From Thermothielavioides terrestris NRRL 8126 (Eukaryota > Ascomycota > Sordariomycetes > Sordariales > Chaetomiaceae): a stretch of 64,000 nt of DNA. The notes beneath the pieces were generated by a model, which worked only from the letters and a program-made list of their open reading frames with translations, had not been told where the DNA came from and made no database searches. This document shows, in pieces, positions 22,887-35,400 of the stretch; within the stretch, counting starts at the first letter, position 1; each line of letters begins with the position of its first letter. The stretch is taken from contig NC_016459.1 in assembly GCF_000226115.1 (NCBI RefSeq), forward strand, positions 3,023,501 to 3,087,500. The letters run 5' to 3'. The position numbers and the translations under genes were made by a program.

Positions 22887-24527
22887 ATGGCAGGCGAACT
22901 GTCGGCTGCGCCGGTTCTTTCCACGCCGGCGGAACACATCTTTGAATTTGCCGTTGCCACACCCGAAACCGATGCGCAGAGGCCGCCGAAGACAGAGGAT
23001 GAGCTGCGCGACGTCTACGAGATCGCGCGAACGGCGCGCGAAATCCGGCAGGGGGGTTGGAAGAGGATAGGCCTCCAGTTTCCCGACTCGATGCTCAGAG
23101 ACGCGCCGCGAGTTGTCCAAGCGCTGTATGCTGAGCTCGAGTCCCTTTCCAGATCAACAAACTTGCCCGTCTCGCCAGAGAAAATACACATCCTCGCCGA
23201 TACTTCGTACAGCGCGTGCTGTGTCGACGAGATCGCAGCCGAACATGTGGACGCAGACGTCGTGGTACACTACGGCAGGTCGTGCCTCTCTCCAACCTCC
23301 CGCCTCCCCGTGATCTACGTCTTCACACGCCACAAACTCGACCGCGACGACGCGCTGGCCGCGTTCGAGAAGGAATATCCAGACAAGACCGCAAAGCTCG
23401 TCCTCATGGCAGACGTGACCTACCAAGACCACGTACCCGCGCTCGCGGCCGAACTGCACAACCGGGGTTACACCAATCTCCTTTCCACAACTATCATCCA
23501 CGACCCGACAGGCGACATCCCCAACCGCAAGCTCGTCACCGCACTCGGCGCCGACCTCCCCCCAGACGCCCCAGCCATCGATTTAAAATCCCACTCCGTC
23601 TTTCACCTCTCCACGCCGCCGACCGCCCTCCTCCTGGCGCTCTCCTCGCGCGTCAAATCCCTCCACGTCCACCCAACCACAACAACAACAACACAACCAG
23701 CCTCCTCCTCTTCGATCTCCACAGCCCGCCTCCTCGGCCGCCGCTACGCGCGCGTGCTGAGCCTCGCCTCAGCCGGCGTCATCGGCATCCTGGTCAACAC
23801 GCTCTCCGTGTCCAACTACCTGGCCTCGGTCGAGACGCTGCGGCGGCAGATCGCGGCGGCCGGCAAGAAGAGCTACACGGTGGTGGTCGGCAAGCTGAAC
23901 CCGGCCAAGCTGGCCAACTTCGCCGAGGTCGAGGGCTGGGTCGTCGTCGGCTGCTGGGAGGGCAGCCTGGTGGAGGACGACGCCGAGTACTACCGGCCCA
24001 TCGTCACGCCGTTCGAGCTGGGCGTCGCCTTGATGGGGGATGAGAGGAGGGTGTGGACCGGGGAGTGGTGGGGCGGTATTGAACGGGTGGGCGGATCTGA
24101 GGTGGGGGAGACAGACAAGGCGGATGAGAACGGGGTTAAGGAGGCGGATCGGAATGGTGAGGAGGAGGACGATGACTATGATGAGGAAGAGTCCGCGCCG
24201 CCGGAGTTTGATCTCCGCACGGGCAGGCTCGTCAGCCATAGTCGGCCGATGCGGACCAGGACGGCGAGAGGGGGAGGGAGTTCAAAGCCAGAAGAGAGCG
24301 CGGATGGACAAAACGCATCGTCGAGCAGCGCCCTGGCACTTCGGCCCAAGGCGGAACTGGCTACGGTCAACGGGGTGGTCAGTCCTGGCGCCGAATACCT
24401 CCGGTCACAGCGCACCTGGCAGGGCCTGGGGAGCGACTACGTGGCGGAAGAAAGCACGGCTATCGAGGAAGGGAGAAGTGGCATCGCGAGAGGCTACACG
24501 GTCGGAGAGGACCATGAGCGAAGGTAG
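22887..24527 (+). CDS. DPH2: Diphthamide biosynthesis protein 2 (DPH2)
   Basis: Partner of DPH1 in the [4Fe-4S] radical-SAM-type enzyme that puts a 3-amino-3-carboxypropyl group on a histidine of elongation factor 2, the first step of diphthamide synthesis in the cytosol. Single exon, 546 residues. Family signatures: [18 protein letters not shown] (about residue 55), [35 protein letters not shown] (about 100-135, cluster-binding cysteines), [26 protein letters not shown], and [15 protein letters not shown]. The conserved C-terminal [10 protein letters not shown] is also present. An acidic, low-complexity insert (about 415-450) precedes the C-terminal part. ATG 22887 is taken because the upstream in-frame sequence has no ATG and the reading fits the usual N-terminus. 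Confidence 0.93.
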   Translation: MAGELSAAPVLSTPAEHIFEFAVATPETDAQRPPKTEDELRDVYEIARTAREIRQGGWKRIGLQFPDSMLRDAPRVVQALYAELESLSRSTNLPVSPEKIHILADTSYSACCVDEIAAEHVDADVVVHYGRSCLSPTSRLPVIYVFTRHKLDRDDALAAFEKEYPDKTAKLVLMADVTYQDHVPALAAELHNRGYTNLLSTTIIHDPTGDIPNRKLVTALGADLPPDAPAIDLKSHSVFHLSTPPTALLLALSSRVKSLHVHPTTTTTTQPASSSSISTARLLGRRYARVLSLASAGVIGILVNTLSVSNYLASVETLRRQIAAAGKKSYTVVVGKLNPAKLANFAEVEGWVVVGCWEGSLVEDDAEYYRPIVTPFELGVALMGDERRVWTGEWWGGIERVGGSEVGETDKADENGVKEADRNGEEEDDDYDEEESAPPEFDLRTGRLVSHSRPMRTRTARGGGSSKPEESADGQNASSSSALALRPKAELATVNGVVSPGAEYLRSQRTWQGLGSDYVAEESTAIEEGRSGIARGYTVGEDHERR

Positions 24528-25255
24528 TTGGAAGCACTGTCGCCCTGAAATACGAGACGACCATCGCAACCAAACACTGGGTATACGTGAACCAAGCGAT
24601 GAGGTTGTTCTGCTGACATCGCCGACTCATTCTACACTTACACTACTGAGCCAGCTGTGCGGCAACTTTGTCCACGGCAGATCTCGGGGATCGTCTTGTC
24701 TGGAGGTCAGAAGACGATCTGCACCTTGATCTTCGGACGGTGTTGAGCTGAGGTGGGACATCACGCTGGGTTCGGATGAGGAACGTTGCCGTGTGTGACT
24801 GGTTGATTTCTCTGTCCCGGGTAGTGATCAAGGTCAGCTTGACTTCCAGCAGCTTCCAGAGACTCGATCGGGCAATTTCGGCTCGCAGATCTGTCAAGCT
24901 GGTGGACGTAGTACGTCGTGTAGCGTACATTCACTTTCCCGGCCAGATTTGGTTACCTCGATCTACCGGTAAGCACGCACATAGGTTCATCTCAGTTTTC
25001 GGGCCCATCCGAACTGTAGGTAAGCTTCCTGGTCGGCCCAGGCTATCCTGCCTGGGGGCGCCCTCATTTGCGCGAACAAATTAACTACCTACCTGAGTAG
25101 GAGAGGCTTCCTATGCTTCTTAGCGACTATAAGCCAGTCATCGTCTATGCACACAGGAGGTCACCTATTAGCAGTGCCTGGCAAGAACTCGCAACGCCTG
25201 CCTGGTATCACCGCCTATTGATTTTAACTATCTTGCTCCACCTCCACTTCGCTTA
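24528..25255. other. Intergenic between convergent DPH2 and carboxylesterase genes
   Basis: About 730 bp, the 3' flanks of both genes. No gene, RNA or repeat was recognised. Confidence 0.5.
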
Positions 25256-27358
25256 TTACAACGGGATACTCGGCGCCAAGCTCAAGTACACATCACACCG
25301 GGCCTTGCGGCCGCCCTCCCAGGTCGAGGCATTAGCTAGGGTGAAGGCGTTCCGCAGGCCTGGGTCAGCAAACTGGGTCACGGTGGCGCCCCACTGGAGC
25401 GTGACCTGGTAGGGCACGCCGCCGGTCTGGTTGAGGTTCAAGAACTGCAACCCCGAGGCCGACCAGGCAGGCCAGGCGGCAGCCGGGTTGGGCGCGGCGG
25501 GGTCCGCGGCGCTAGCGCCGTTCGCGTCGGCCGCGCTGATGGACGGGTTGCCGTCGACAACAAAATTGCCCCAGATGCGGCGGAACGCCAGGGCGAGGTC
25601 GGCGCCCTGGTTGGGCGTGCGCGGGCCGAAGTAGGCCGCGACGTCGGTGGTGTGGTACGCGAACGGCACGCTGTACTGGTACAGCCAGGCGGCGCGGCCG
25701 CGGCGGGCGGAGTAGGCCGAGGCGAGCCAGTAGGCCGGGCAGGCGAAGGTGGCTTCGGCGTAGATGTTGTTGCCGCGCTGCTGCTGGCCGTTGGCGGACT
25801 GGGACACCTGCACGGCGGTGACGGAGCTGACGCCGTCCGTGTCGAAGTGCGGGCCCGTGGCGCTCGTGTTGGCGCTGTTGGGGTTGGCGGCGAGGATGGT
25901 GTCGATTTGGGCCGGGGTCAGGTTTGGGAACTCGACGCCGGATAGCCAGCCAACCAGGTCCGATTCGGTGGTCAGCGTAGGCGGGACGAACAGCGGGCCT
26001 TCGTTGGCGTTGTGACCGACCAGTAGGTTCTGGCCGTTGACCTGCCCGGTAGGCAGCTGCTGGCTTGGCCGGTTCTGGATATAGATACCGTCGGTAACTG
26101 GCCAGAAGCCCCTGGTGTAGCCGTTAGAAAGATCATAGCTACTCTGATGACACATGGTGACGGAGACATACCAGTACCCGTAGGGGGACGCTTGGGTGAC
26201 GTTGAAGCTGGCCTGCTGCAAGGTGTTCGTGTCTTTGCTGACAAGGCAGTTGAAGACCTTCCCGCTAGCTGGACATCCGGCCGCCTGCGAAAACGCATAG
26301 TATCGCTGGGTCGGAAGGGCATCGTTGTAGTTGTACTGGAAAGGGAGGTAGGGCGAGGCGGCGATGCTCTGGCGGAACAGAAGCGTGCCCAGACTGCCCT
26401 TGACGGCGATACCATGGTACATTACCGAGCCGCCACCGGCCGATTCGCCCGAGATTGTAATCCGCGACGGGTCTCCGCCGAACTGGCAGATGTGCTGCTT
26501 TACCCAGAGGAGGGCAAACGCCTGGTCCAAAATGCCAGCATTGACGACCCCCTTACTCCTTAGCTCGCTAGAAGACAGCCAGCCAAAGGCGCCGAGCTGG
26601 CGGACAAGCCGCAGTTAGCGTGGTAGTCGCAGCAAAGGCCAGCTAAGAGACTCACGCGGTACTGAATGGTCACAGCAACGAAGCGCTGGTTGTTGGCATT
26701 GATGATCTCACTCATATCCTGGGTACCATCGCCGTAGCCGTACCCGCCGCCGTGGATCCAGACCAGGACGGGCAGTGCGGTGGCATTGGCGGGTGCATAG
26801 ACGTTCAGGTAGAGGCAGTCCTCGTCCCCGGGTATGAAGACCGCGCCGGGGACCGCGGGCAGCGACTGCGGGCAGATGGGGCCGAACGAACTGGCGTCCG
26901 TGACGGCGGCACCGGCCTTGGGCGGGAGCGCTTGGGGGGGCTGCCACCTGAGGTCGCCGGTGGGAGGGGCTGCATAGCGAATACTGCACAGCAACGCATC
27001 GGGTCAGCATTTCGCGACGATGTGACGAGGCTGACGGGTTAGGGGCGAAGCGCTCGGACCCTTTCCAGTTGTTCAAGCCGGTCGTCGCGTTGTGATAGCC
27101 ACGGTATTTCGCATAGCCCAGGTCGACGACCAATGAGTCGTTTGGACTGCACGAGAGGTTGCGCTTCTCCTGGGCTTGTCCCGCCTGAGTGGCATTGGCG
27201 ATCAGCTCTGAGACAAACTGGCTGGCAATGTCGGCCGATCCGGACGCATCGGGGGTGGGGACACTGGCCGTGCCCGTAGGATCGGCCGTCTGGGCGACGC
27301 ACGAGACCAATGCCGGCCCGGCAAGCAAGAGGCCCGTGATCCACCTGAGGGCACACAT
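25256..27358 (-). CDS. Secreted type-B carboxylesterase/lipase
   Basis: Exons on the minus strand 27358..27060, 26983..26656 and 26596..25256 give 655 residues. The first intron uses an unusual GTCCGA donor, but the junction WKG/IRYAAPPTGDLRW is exactly the family pattern. ATG 27358 begins a clear signal peptide (MCALRWITGLLLAGPALVSC). Motifs: oxyanion-hole WIHGGGYGYGDG; nucleophile elbow ISGESAGGGS (Ser about 260); an acidic position in GHNANEGPLF; and a candidate His in PFAYHTTDVAAYFG. Paired cysteines fit the usual disulfides. An alpha/beta-hydrolase that cleaves carboxyl esters outside the cell; the natural substrate is unknown. An insert of about 60 residues before the core (QFVSELIANATQAGQAQEKR) is a known feature of fungal secreted members. 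Confidence 0.9.
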
Positions 27359-28443
27359 TGGCAGCAGCAAGGAGTCAAAGGAGTCAACCTCGAGCAGCAG
27401 TCAAGAGCTACGCCGTCTGGGCTCTGGGCCCCGGGAGAGAAGAGAACGCGGGCGTCGCGGGATGTCCTGTTACATAGGAGAGGGCACCCGCAGCTTAAAG
27501 CGAAGCGAGGGCGGCATCACCATCTAAGTTGGCCGACTAGCAAAATTGCCCGTGTTGCTACCGTGGGCTTGCTGTGCGCGTAATCCAATAGTTAACCGCT
27601 TTTATGAGTTTTTGCTTAAACCCTGCTAACACACGAAGATACCTTCCGGTCAACCGGGCGAGCCACCGCTTTTGGATGAATCCACCGTCTTGGCATGCGG
27701 AAACCGGGGCGAAGCGCGGCTGGTCCTGTCGGGTGGCTGGTGTACTAGTAAGGCGATCATCGACCGTGGGTACAAATATCCGACCTACCTTACGTACTCT
27801 AGTGAACGGACGACACTCCCTGCGGGAGGTTCCATTGTCCTGATCAGTGACGGCTGGCCACGCTCCCGTCTGCCCCCAACGCCGTGCTCACGAACCGAAC
27901 TGGGCCCGGGCCCTTGGGGCGGAAACTGGACATGAGACATGGACTCGTCGACTAGTGTACACTAGTATAATGTAGTGTAGTGTTCGCTAGTTAAGCGACG
28001 CACAGGTTGGCTAGCGCGACTTCCCGCGTTGTGCTCTTGCGTGCTGACTGGCGCCGGCTCATGAGCGGAAGCGGAATTTCCGGGCAACCATGCATTCTTC
28101 CGCGCCTCCACATGAACTACACAGTACACTTCATACATGAATTTGCGAATTCGAAGTTAGCAACCGCTGAGAGCGAGTGTCTCGGGGCCAAGGCTGGGCC
28201 ATTCATGCTTGGTTGAATACTTACCAACATACACTTGCCTCTGCTGTAAGTTCAGATGAATTTAGAGTAGTGTTGGATAGGTATAGGCACCTCACTGATA
28301 GTTATGGCCTGCTAGCAGTGCTCATCTCTGAACCACTACTGTGTATCCCTATTCCGGACTGTCTTCCGTCCCGAGCCGCCGCTGCCGTCCCTTTACCCGG
28401 GAGAACCCCTGGACTAGCGGCGCTCCACCAACCGGGGAGTATG

Positions 28444-28472
28444 TACACCTCCTCCAGCATTCTGAATCCTAG
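28444..28472 (+). repeat. Inverted repeat, left arm (29 bp)
   Basis: A perfect reverse complement of 28900-28928. The match continues with mismatches for about 10 bp inward. The arms enclose about 430 bp of non-coding DNA with short direct repeats (ccaccacactgca motifs). Confidence 0.75.
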
Positions 28473-28899
28473 TGCGATACTTCGCCCCACTTAGTGCCAA
28501 CTTTAATCCATTTTTGGCTAGTAAGTTACTCTTCTCGTATTTTCTATGGCAGGGTACTTCTCGCAACCAACAGCGCGAATTTCATCGAACCAAGTCGAAT
28601 CCAACCACCACACTGCATTCGAAGCACTACACTTGCGCTCAAACCACCACACTGCAATCTATCCACCACCCTCGAGGTTGAAGGAGGCCATTCAGGAGGG
28701 AAAGGCGGCGATACTGGAAGACCTCCTCTGACGGCTTGCACACTCAGTGCCCTAGTGGCTTCATATAGTATTTGAAAGCTTAGAGGGCTGTATCTAGTAC
28801 TGATACTTCTGTGGCAATAGAAGCTGTATAGGGCTTGGCTGTATCTGAACTTCTCGGCACTTTGACTGTTTTGGGTTTAGTTGATCGACAAGTACCACG

Positions 28900-28928
28900 C
28901 TAGGATTCAGAATGCTGGAGGAGGTGTA
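28900..28928 (-). repeat. Inverted repeat, right arm (29 bp)
   Basis: Partner of 28444-28472. Together they may be the ends of a small non-autonomous element of about 485 bp. No target-site duplication was recognised. Confidence 0.75.
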
Positions 28929-30010
28929 GTGTAGTGTAGCACGTGCTTAGCGTGTACTGTAGTGCATGTACAATGCCCCCCTTGTTTGTTCGTTAGCGTG
29001 GTACTTAGGGTGGATCACGACAAGCATTCTAATTCCCTCGAGCTACCATGTACCTACCTAGCCGTCTTGGCATAGAATAGACTAGGTAACCACAATAGAA
29101 AGTCAGTGGGCACTGCAGCCTCTGCCCGCAATGCAGCTTCCTTCGGTGTCTGGCCAGTTAGCTAGATAGGATAATTGCGTTCAATCCACTGCTTCACTAT
29201 ACCCGAACGTGCCTCACTTGAACTTGGAGTCTGGAGTGATGAGTCCAGAGAACGGAACAGGCGGGTCAAAAGGCCGGCTTTGGTTGGCAGCAGCCCCCTG
29301 TCAAAAAGTGGGGGTAAGAACCAAACTAACAAACAAACAAGCATTGTATTGTAGTGTACACTCATTTCCCCTTTTCGACGACCGATACTACACTACACTA
29401 CCCCAGGTCTTGGTCTCTGGCCTGAGCGCACGCTCGTGCGCGCTCGTGCGCGAGAGGGGAATATGCGCGACGCTTGCTGTGACACGTCAGCCGGGCCGCA
29501 AGAACGGTAAGGTTCTGTTTACCGGCCGGATTAGCTTCTCCGAATATCCCCCCTGTCTTCGAACCTGAAGGAGGCTACGCTCAGATGTCCATACTTGCGG
29601 AGTCTGCACACTACACTACCTATGTGCACTGGAGGGTGCCGCGCGGGGTTTGAGAATGTCAAGCACGAGAGGCTTGCCAGGTGTAGCTTCTTGCGTTTTT
29701 GAGACACTCTCAACGCCCAAGCATCATCGACTAGCGCGCGATCTCCGATTTCCTGTCTGTTTCTGGAACCCTCGCTTGTGGACTGTCTTACTGTCGAGCA
29801 CGAGACGAAGCTCAAGAAGCCAAGGATCCCCGCGCCATGCCCTGCTGTGTAGATCCCCCGGAGTATATCTCTGCAACCTTCGGATCTGTCTGGGTGGACC
29901 CGGATCGTCGTTGACGTTACGCTCGCCCCGGATTTTGCGAGCCTTCAGCGCCCACTCCTACAAGCTTAGTTGAACACCCTATCCAGAGAATCCAAGGCTT
30001 GAGACCTGAG

Positions 30011-31321
30011 ATGTCGTCGTCTTCGCCGCCGGCAGCGCTGCCGCCCAACGCTTATGACGACCGGAGGGCCACCGTCATCGGGACGGTGGTATTCTGTCTC
30101 TCATGGGCAACGGCCATGGTCGGCGCCCGGCTATATACCCGAGGCGTCGTCATACATCAGCTGGGCGTTGATGACTATTTGTGCGCCGTGGCTTTGGTGA
30201 GCAAGCCCGAGTCCTGGATGACGAGTTTTTCTTGGATGATGCTGACACACACTCAGCTTGTCACGTACGGTTCCGGCATTGCCATTGCCCATATGACCAA
30301 GTACGGCTTGGGAAGACATGTGTACATCATGGAGCCAGCGAACGTCCCGCTGTATTTGAGGGTGAGTTCCGCGCAGAGGTTTTCGCAGTTGAGTGTCTCG
30401 GTGGCTGACCTCGGTTTTGGACGTCACTGTGAGCAGGACTTCTACGTCTCCATTGTGCTCTACTGCTCATCCCTGCTCTTCATCAAGATGACCTTTCTCT
30501 TCCAGTACTATCGCGTGCTGGCGGTGCAGCACATGCGCAAAGTCTACATTGGCTGCATGGTCGTCGTGGGCGGCTGGGCGCTCTCTCAAGTCTTAGTCGG
30601 CATCTTCACCTGCAACCCCGTGTCGGGCTTCTGGGACTCGTCCATTCAGGCCAAGTGCATCCCCGACATTCCCCAGTGGTACATCAACGCCGGCGGCAAC
30701 ATCATCACCGACGTGGTGGTGTTTACCCTGCCGCTGCCCGCCCTCTGGAAGCTGCAGCTCGCGCGGCCATCCAGGATCGTGCTGGTCGGCATCTTCAGCC
30801 TCGGCTTCTTCACCGTCGTCATCTCCATCATCCGCATCCGCTACCTCAAGCTTTTCGAGGACTTCCCCTGGGAGAATGTCGCATCGTCCCTGTGGTCCAT
30901 TGGCGAGCTGACATCGGCATTGACATGCGCCTGTCTGCCCACCCTGCGCCCGCTCGTGGTCCGCTTCGTCCCGGGCTTAGCCTCCCACGTCACCAGAGGG
31001 TACGCCCACACGGGGTCCGGCGGAGGCACGAAGAACAGGTATCGGGCCAGCGCTGGGCCGTCAGCGCTGGAGTCAGGGCTAGGAGGGGCAAGGGGGCCCG
31101 GCGGCGGGAGGACGCGAACTGGCTCGAGCAGCGGCGTGGACGATGGCTCACTGTCGATGACAGGGGACGAAGTGGAATTGACCCACACGGAGCTCAAGCA
31201 GCACAACCCGTTCGAGGTGCATGTTGTTCGCGAGCTGCGCGTTGGAGTTGAGAAAGGAAGCGCAGCAAGTCGCGGCGACTTCGGTGTACACGGATATGTG
31301 GCCCCGGCTGGCCTAACCTGA
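30011..31321 (+). CDS. Rhodopsin-domain fungal integral membrane protein
   Basis: Exons 30011..30196, 30257..30361 and 30437..31321 give 391 residues. Both introns happen to leave the frame open (60 and 75 nt), so an intron-retaining reading of 440 residues also exists. GTGAGC/GTGAGT donors and CAG acceptors, and the unlikely sequence inside, argue for splicing. Seven hydrophobic segments with typical family landmarks: GARLYTRGVVIHQLGVDDYLC, YGLGRHVYIMEP, CNPVSGFWD, KCIPDIPQWYINAGGNIITDVVVFTLPLPALWKLQL, and WENVASSLWSIGELTSALTCACLPTLRPL. The cytosolic tail is Gly/Ser/Arg-rich. No CFEM domain is present. Such proteins (the 'fungal rhodopsin domain' family) sit in the plasma membrane and some are receptor-like. 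The ligand is unknown. Confidence 0.87.
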   Translation: MSSSSPPAALPPNAYDDRRATVIGTVVFCLSWATAMVGARLYTRGVVIHQLGVDDYLCAVALVSKPESWMTSFSWMMLTHTQLVTYGSGIAIAHMTKYGLGRHVYIMEPANVPLYLRVSSAQRFSQLSVSVADLGFGRHCEQDFYVSIVLYCSSLLFIKMTFLFQYYRVLAVQHMRKVYIGCMVVVGGWALSQVLVGIFTCNPVSGFWDSSIQAKCIPDIPQWYINAGGNIITDVVVFTLPLPALWKLQLARPSRIVLVGIFSLGFFTVVISIIRIRYLKLFEDFPWENVASSLWSIGELTSALTCACLPTLRPLVVRFVPGLASHVTRGYAHTGSGGGTKNRYRASAGPSALESGLGGARGPGGGRTRTGSSSGVDDGSLSMTGDEVELTHTELKQHNPFEVHVVRELRVGVEKGSAASRGDFGVHGYVAPAGLT

Positions 31322-31686
31322 GTGCAGCGAACATTGTCTGGGTGTCCACTAAGGGGCTGGTTTGGGTACGCATGACAGTCTATCAGGTACTATTCTCTGT
31401 GGCGAGAGTTGACCACTACGATCTATTCTTTTTGTTTAATCTATTCAAGGCTCCAATCTAGTTCTCCTGTTTCCAATTCCGTCCCAATGGCAGCCCCAGC
31501 CGCAGCCTCTGAAGCCCCTGGGGTTTTGGGACGTAGGGCGGCGAGTTCGGGATTCTTTGCTCTGTCCGTGAAGCTGAAGCACTCCAGTATACCTGCAGAC
31601 TACCCCTGCCGAGAAACATGAGCACGGGTCTTGTATGGATGGAACAAAACAAGCTATTCACGCCAAGGCATTGTCGAACGATTCAA
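31322..31686. other. Intergenic, no gene seen
   Basis: The 3' flank of the rhodopsin-like gene and 5' flank of the tRNA. Nothing else was recognised. Confidence 0.5.
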
Positions 31687-31768
31687 GGCGTGGTGGCAGA
31701 GTGGTCTAATGCGCAAGACTAGAAATCTTGTTCCTTCGGGAGCGCCTGTTCGAATCAGGCCCACGTCG
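31687..31768 (+). tRNA. tRNA-Ser (AGA)
   Basis: 82 nt with type II (long variable arm) structure. The acceptor GGCGTGG pairs with CCACGTC (one G-U), with discriminator G. The anticodon arm AAGA-CTAGAAA-TCTT places AGA at 34-36. The variable arm is TTCCTTCGGGAGC. The T arm GCCTG-TTCGAAT-CAGGC is a perfect stem with the canonical TTCGA loop. No intron. Confidence 0.92.
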
Positions 31769-32126
31769 ATTTCCTTTCTAGTTGCCGTGGCAACGCCGAC
31801 GACTTGACAGGCTGAATCACCGGCTAAAAGTTTTGCCCAGGAGGTTTTGCCCAGGAGGGCGTACGCCGAGGCCACCTGCGGTGTAGGGTGGACGGGGCAC
31901 TAGTCGTGGCTACAGTGGCCCGCATGCCTACCCTCCTAAATGGAGGGGAGGGAAACGGCTAGTAAGACGGCCATCACGCCGTCGGAGCGCCCTACGGGCT
32001 CAAGTCGCTGTATGGACAGTACGATGGAGGACCCCTCTGTTTGTATGTATCCAGCTCAGCGCGTCCACACATGCCACAGGCATTTCGTGGAGCCACTGCG
32101 TGGCGCCACACGGGAAGTTAAGCGCG

Positions 32127-32173
<47 letters not shown>

Positions 32174-32460
32174 GCATCGCCGAACGAGTTGGCGCCCCTC
32201 TAGTGAACTGAGCAGACCACAGCCCCCGTCTATAGCAATGTAGACAGCTGCGGCCTCACCCGATCCACGATCCAGTGACGGTGGTGATAACGAGGGAGCG
32301 GAGCCAGCAGTCGACAGCAGTCGACCCCAGCGAGGAGTTTGAAGATACTGATGTAGGAGACGGATCCGTATTACTCAGGGTCAATACAGCTTAGCATAAA
32401 GCAGACCTCTCAGTTAACCTGACTTGAAAGGCCCGCAAGTCCACGCCAACAAACACACAC
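31769..32460. other. Intergenic with a CAA microsatellite
   Basis: Contains a duplicated 14-mer gttttgcccaggag (about 31830-31858) and the CAA repeat. No gene was seen. Confidence 0.5.
32127..32173. repeat. (CAA)n microsatellite
   Basis: About 15 uninterrupted CAA units in intergenic DNA. Confidence 0.9.
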
Positions 32461-35400
32461 TTAGTGAATCGTCACCATCCCTCTCTCCTCTCCGATACAA
32501 TTTCCTGGCAGATACCCAGCCCCGACTCTTTCGTAGATCTTGCTCCCATTTCTGTCCCTCCCCGCCGTGCTGCGTACTAGAATGAGATACGTCCTTCGCA
32601 TCGAGTCCGTCTGCTGGCCCAGAACGACACACAGGGTCTCGCCCTGCTCCGACAAACCCGGCGAGTCAAACACGAGCTTCGTGTCTTCCGGCTTGGCCTT
32701 GAAGGGGTCGTACTGCCTGGCCTTGGCAACCAAGGCAATATTTCCCCCCTGCCCCTCAGATAGCAAGGGAGAGTGTCGGCCAGACCAAGGCGACTGCATC
32801 TCTTCCCACTCGACGCTGCCGAACTCGGGACTGATGTAGTCGATGGCGCCCGTGTAGGCCATCCAAGACCACGATGGCACCACCGATATAGCCCGAGCGG
32901 CGGGAAAGACAATCCGGTCCAGCCGCGCAGTCTGGTCGGCGCGGTGCCAGAGCAGGCTGCGCCGGAGCAGGCCCTTCTTCCCGGGGCCCTCGTCAAGCAC
33001 GCCCAGCCCGCCCCGACTCTTCAACGCGCTCAGAATGCGCGCTTGCAGCCCGTCGATGGCGACGGGGCGGTCAAAGGCGTTGGTGAGCTCGAGCCGCGAG
33101 TAGCGTTTGTACAGGTCCTGGACGCGCAGGATTCGCTCTCCCTGTCGCGCGTCCATGAGGATCTGCGGGAACTTTGCGTCGCCCAGGAATGCGGCGAGTT
33201 TGCTGTCTCCTGGTCAGACCAACATCTTCATGGCCAGACCCTTAACAACAACAGAAAAAGAAAAAAAAAAAAAAAAATGGAAAAGAACTCTGCTGGACCT
33301 ACTTCTTCATGCGCACCATTGTCTCGCACCTCACCCCCTCCCCACACTCCCAATACATCTGCCAGTCCGTAAAGAACACCGTCCGCCGGGCAAGCGCATG
33401 CTCCTGCAGCACCCACCCGCGCCGACTCAGCGTGCCCTCCAGCACGTGGCCATTGAAGTCGCCCACATTCTCGCAGACGTAAAACACGCCGGGGCGCCCT
33501 TCATCCGCCTTCCTCCGCAGCGCCACGAAGTCCGCCGTCCGGCGCGGGTGCAGGAACCCGAAGGAGGAGAGGCCGCCGCCGCCGCCGCCGCTGCGGCTGA
33601 CGGCCAGCACGCAGGCGGCGCCGCTGTAGACGTGCTCCATGCGCTTGGCCTCGCGGTTGAAGTCGCCGTCGGGCCCCTGCACGATGCACAGAGAGTCGAT
33701 CCACAGGTAGGCGCAGCCGGCGGCGCGCGTGACGCGCACCGCGTCGCGGAAGGTCGCGGGCAGCGCGTCCACCGCGATGCCGCGCAGGTGGGCGGCTAGA
33801 TTGGAGGTTGTTGTGAGGAAGTGCGGGCCCGGTCCCCATTGGTGCGAGAGGGCGAACCAGGCAACGCCGCCGCCGCCGCTGGCGCCGGTGCTGGCGCCGT
33901 GCGGCTGCGTCTTCTCCGTCTCGATGAGGCGCACGTGGCTGTCGCCCGGCTGGCCTACCTCGATGAGGCGCGTCGGGAGGCGGTTGTTGGTGTTCGCTTG
34001 GGTGTCGGATAGGGGGCTTGGGGGCGGTCTGCAGCAGGCGTGCTTGGCGTCGCAGTGGGACAGCCACTTCCTAATGATCTCGAACTGCGTTTCGGGGGAA
34101 GCCGCTTGGATGCTTCCGGGGAAGCCGATTTGGATCACATTGTCGATCGGCGTGCTGAGATCTGGACTCCTGAGGATGGACAGCGCAGGCTCCGGTATCG
34201 AGTTCAGCTTAATGTAGGAGCCCTCCCTCTTGACGAGGATGCTCGTGGCTTTGGTAGCGTGGAGGCGCTGGCAGGCACGCCAGAGGAGCCCACACAGATC
34301 GCACGACCTCGCCTCGGAAGCTGCTTCCAGATCCGAGCGTTGGTAGTTCTGACTGAACGCCGGTTCCCAGATTCCGTCACGGAGTGTTTGGCATGTTTTG
34401 CATAGATTGGATGATGGCACAACCTCGGGCTGGCGAGCAGCTGCCGATGTTGTCTGAGCTGCAGAGAAGATTTCGGCGGCGAGTTCGTTGTCGACCGATC
34501 GCTCCCAGATGTTGTCTAGTTCATAGTTTCCATAGTCGACCCGCTCCAGCGAGGGCAGCGTGAGTCTACCCGTCGTCATCGAGGGTTCATTAAGTCGTCG
34601 CTGCCAATCCGACGTTCGCAAACTCTGTCCTGTGTCTTCCAGGTTGCACTGGCTCTTGTCTCTCAGCACTACCTCGAGAGCCGGAGACGACGGTAGTCCG
34701 GGTTCGTCAGGGAGCCAGTAGCTGTCATTGTCGGCTTCCAGATAGATGTGCTCCATTCGCTGCTTGAACTCTTTTGCGTGAGCCCGTCTACGCCCTGATC
34801 CAGAGAACAAGTCGGGGGAGGGCGGAGGAGCTGGCCTCTGACGAAGCGAAGACTCGGGTCCGGAGACGACAATCCCCGGCACTTCCGTAGCTGGCGGCAA
34901 CTTTATGTCGCCACCAGGCGACACGGGAGTCGGAAGCCCGTGTACCATCGATGTTCCGGATCTTTCCATGGGACTCAGGTTTGACATGGGCGACCATTCA
35001 GACGTCCCGAGTCTGTCCGGCATCGCGACAACCAGGAGGCGGGTTTGCACCAGCTCCAGGAGGTCGCCGAGCGCTGTTCGGCCGACCTGGCAACGCGGGT
35101 CCTTGGCCATGCGGTTCATCCACTCCACAGCGACATCGTGGACGCGAGCGACCGTGACGCCGTTCTCGACTCTGGTCTGGTAGAATGGGCCCCCATCGGA
35201 GTACCCCAAGCGCACCTCGTGGTTGAACCTCCTGAGCCCGTCCGGGCCGTGGAGTAACCAGACGATGAACTCCAGCGTGATGCAGCCCATCGCCCAGATG
35301 TCATACAGCCGGGACCGTTTCTTTCCGACCGGCTGCTCCCCCGGAGTCAGGGATCCAATGCTAACCCCCAATCCCGTCTCTTCCTCGGGCGGCTCGTAGC

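Larger units (their letters stand above)
27359..30010. other. Repeat-bearing intergenic stretch
   Basis: 2.65 kb without a supported gene. It contains a near-palindrome actagtgtacactagt at about 27952-27967, repeated TAGTG/GTAGTGTAG motifs (about 27970-29400), and a 29-bp perfect inverted repeat pair listed separately. The last few hundred bases are the promoter of the rhodopsin-like gene. Confidence 0.55.
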
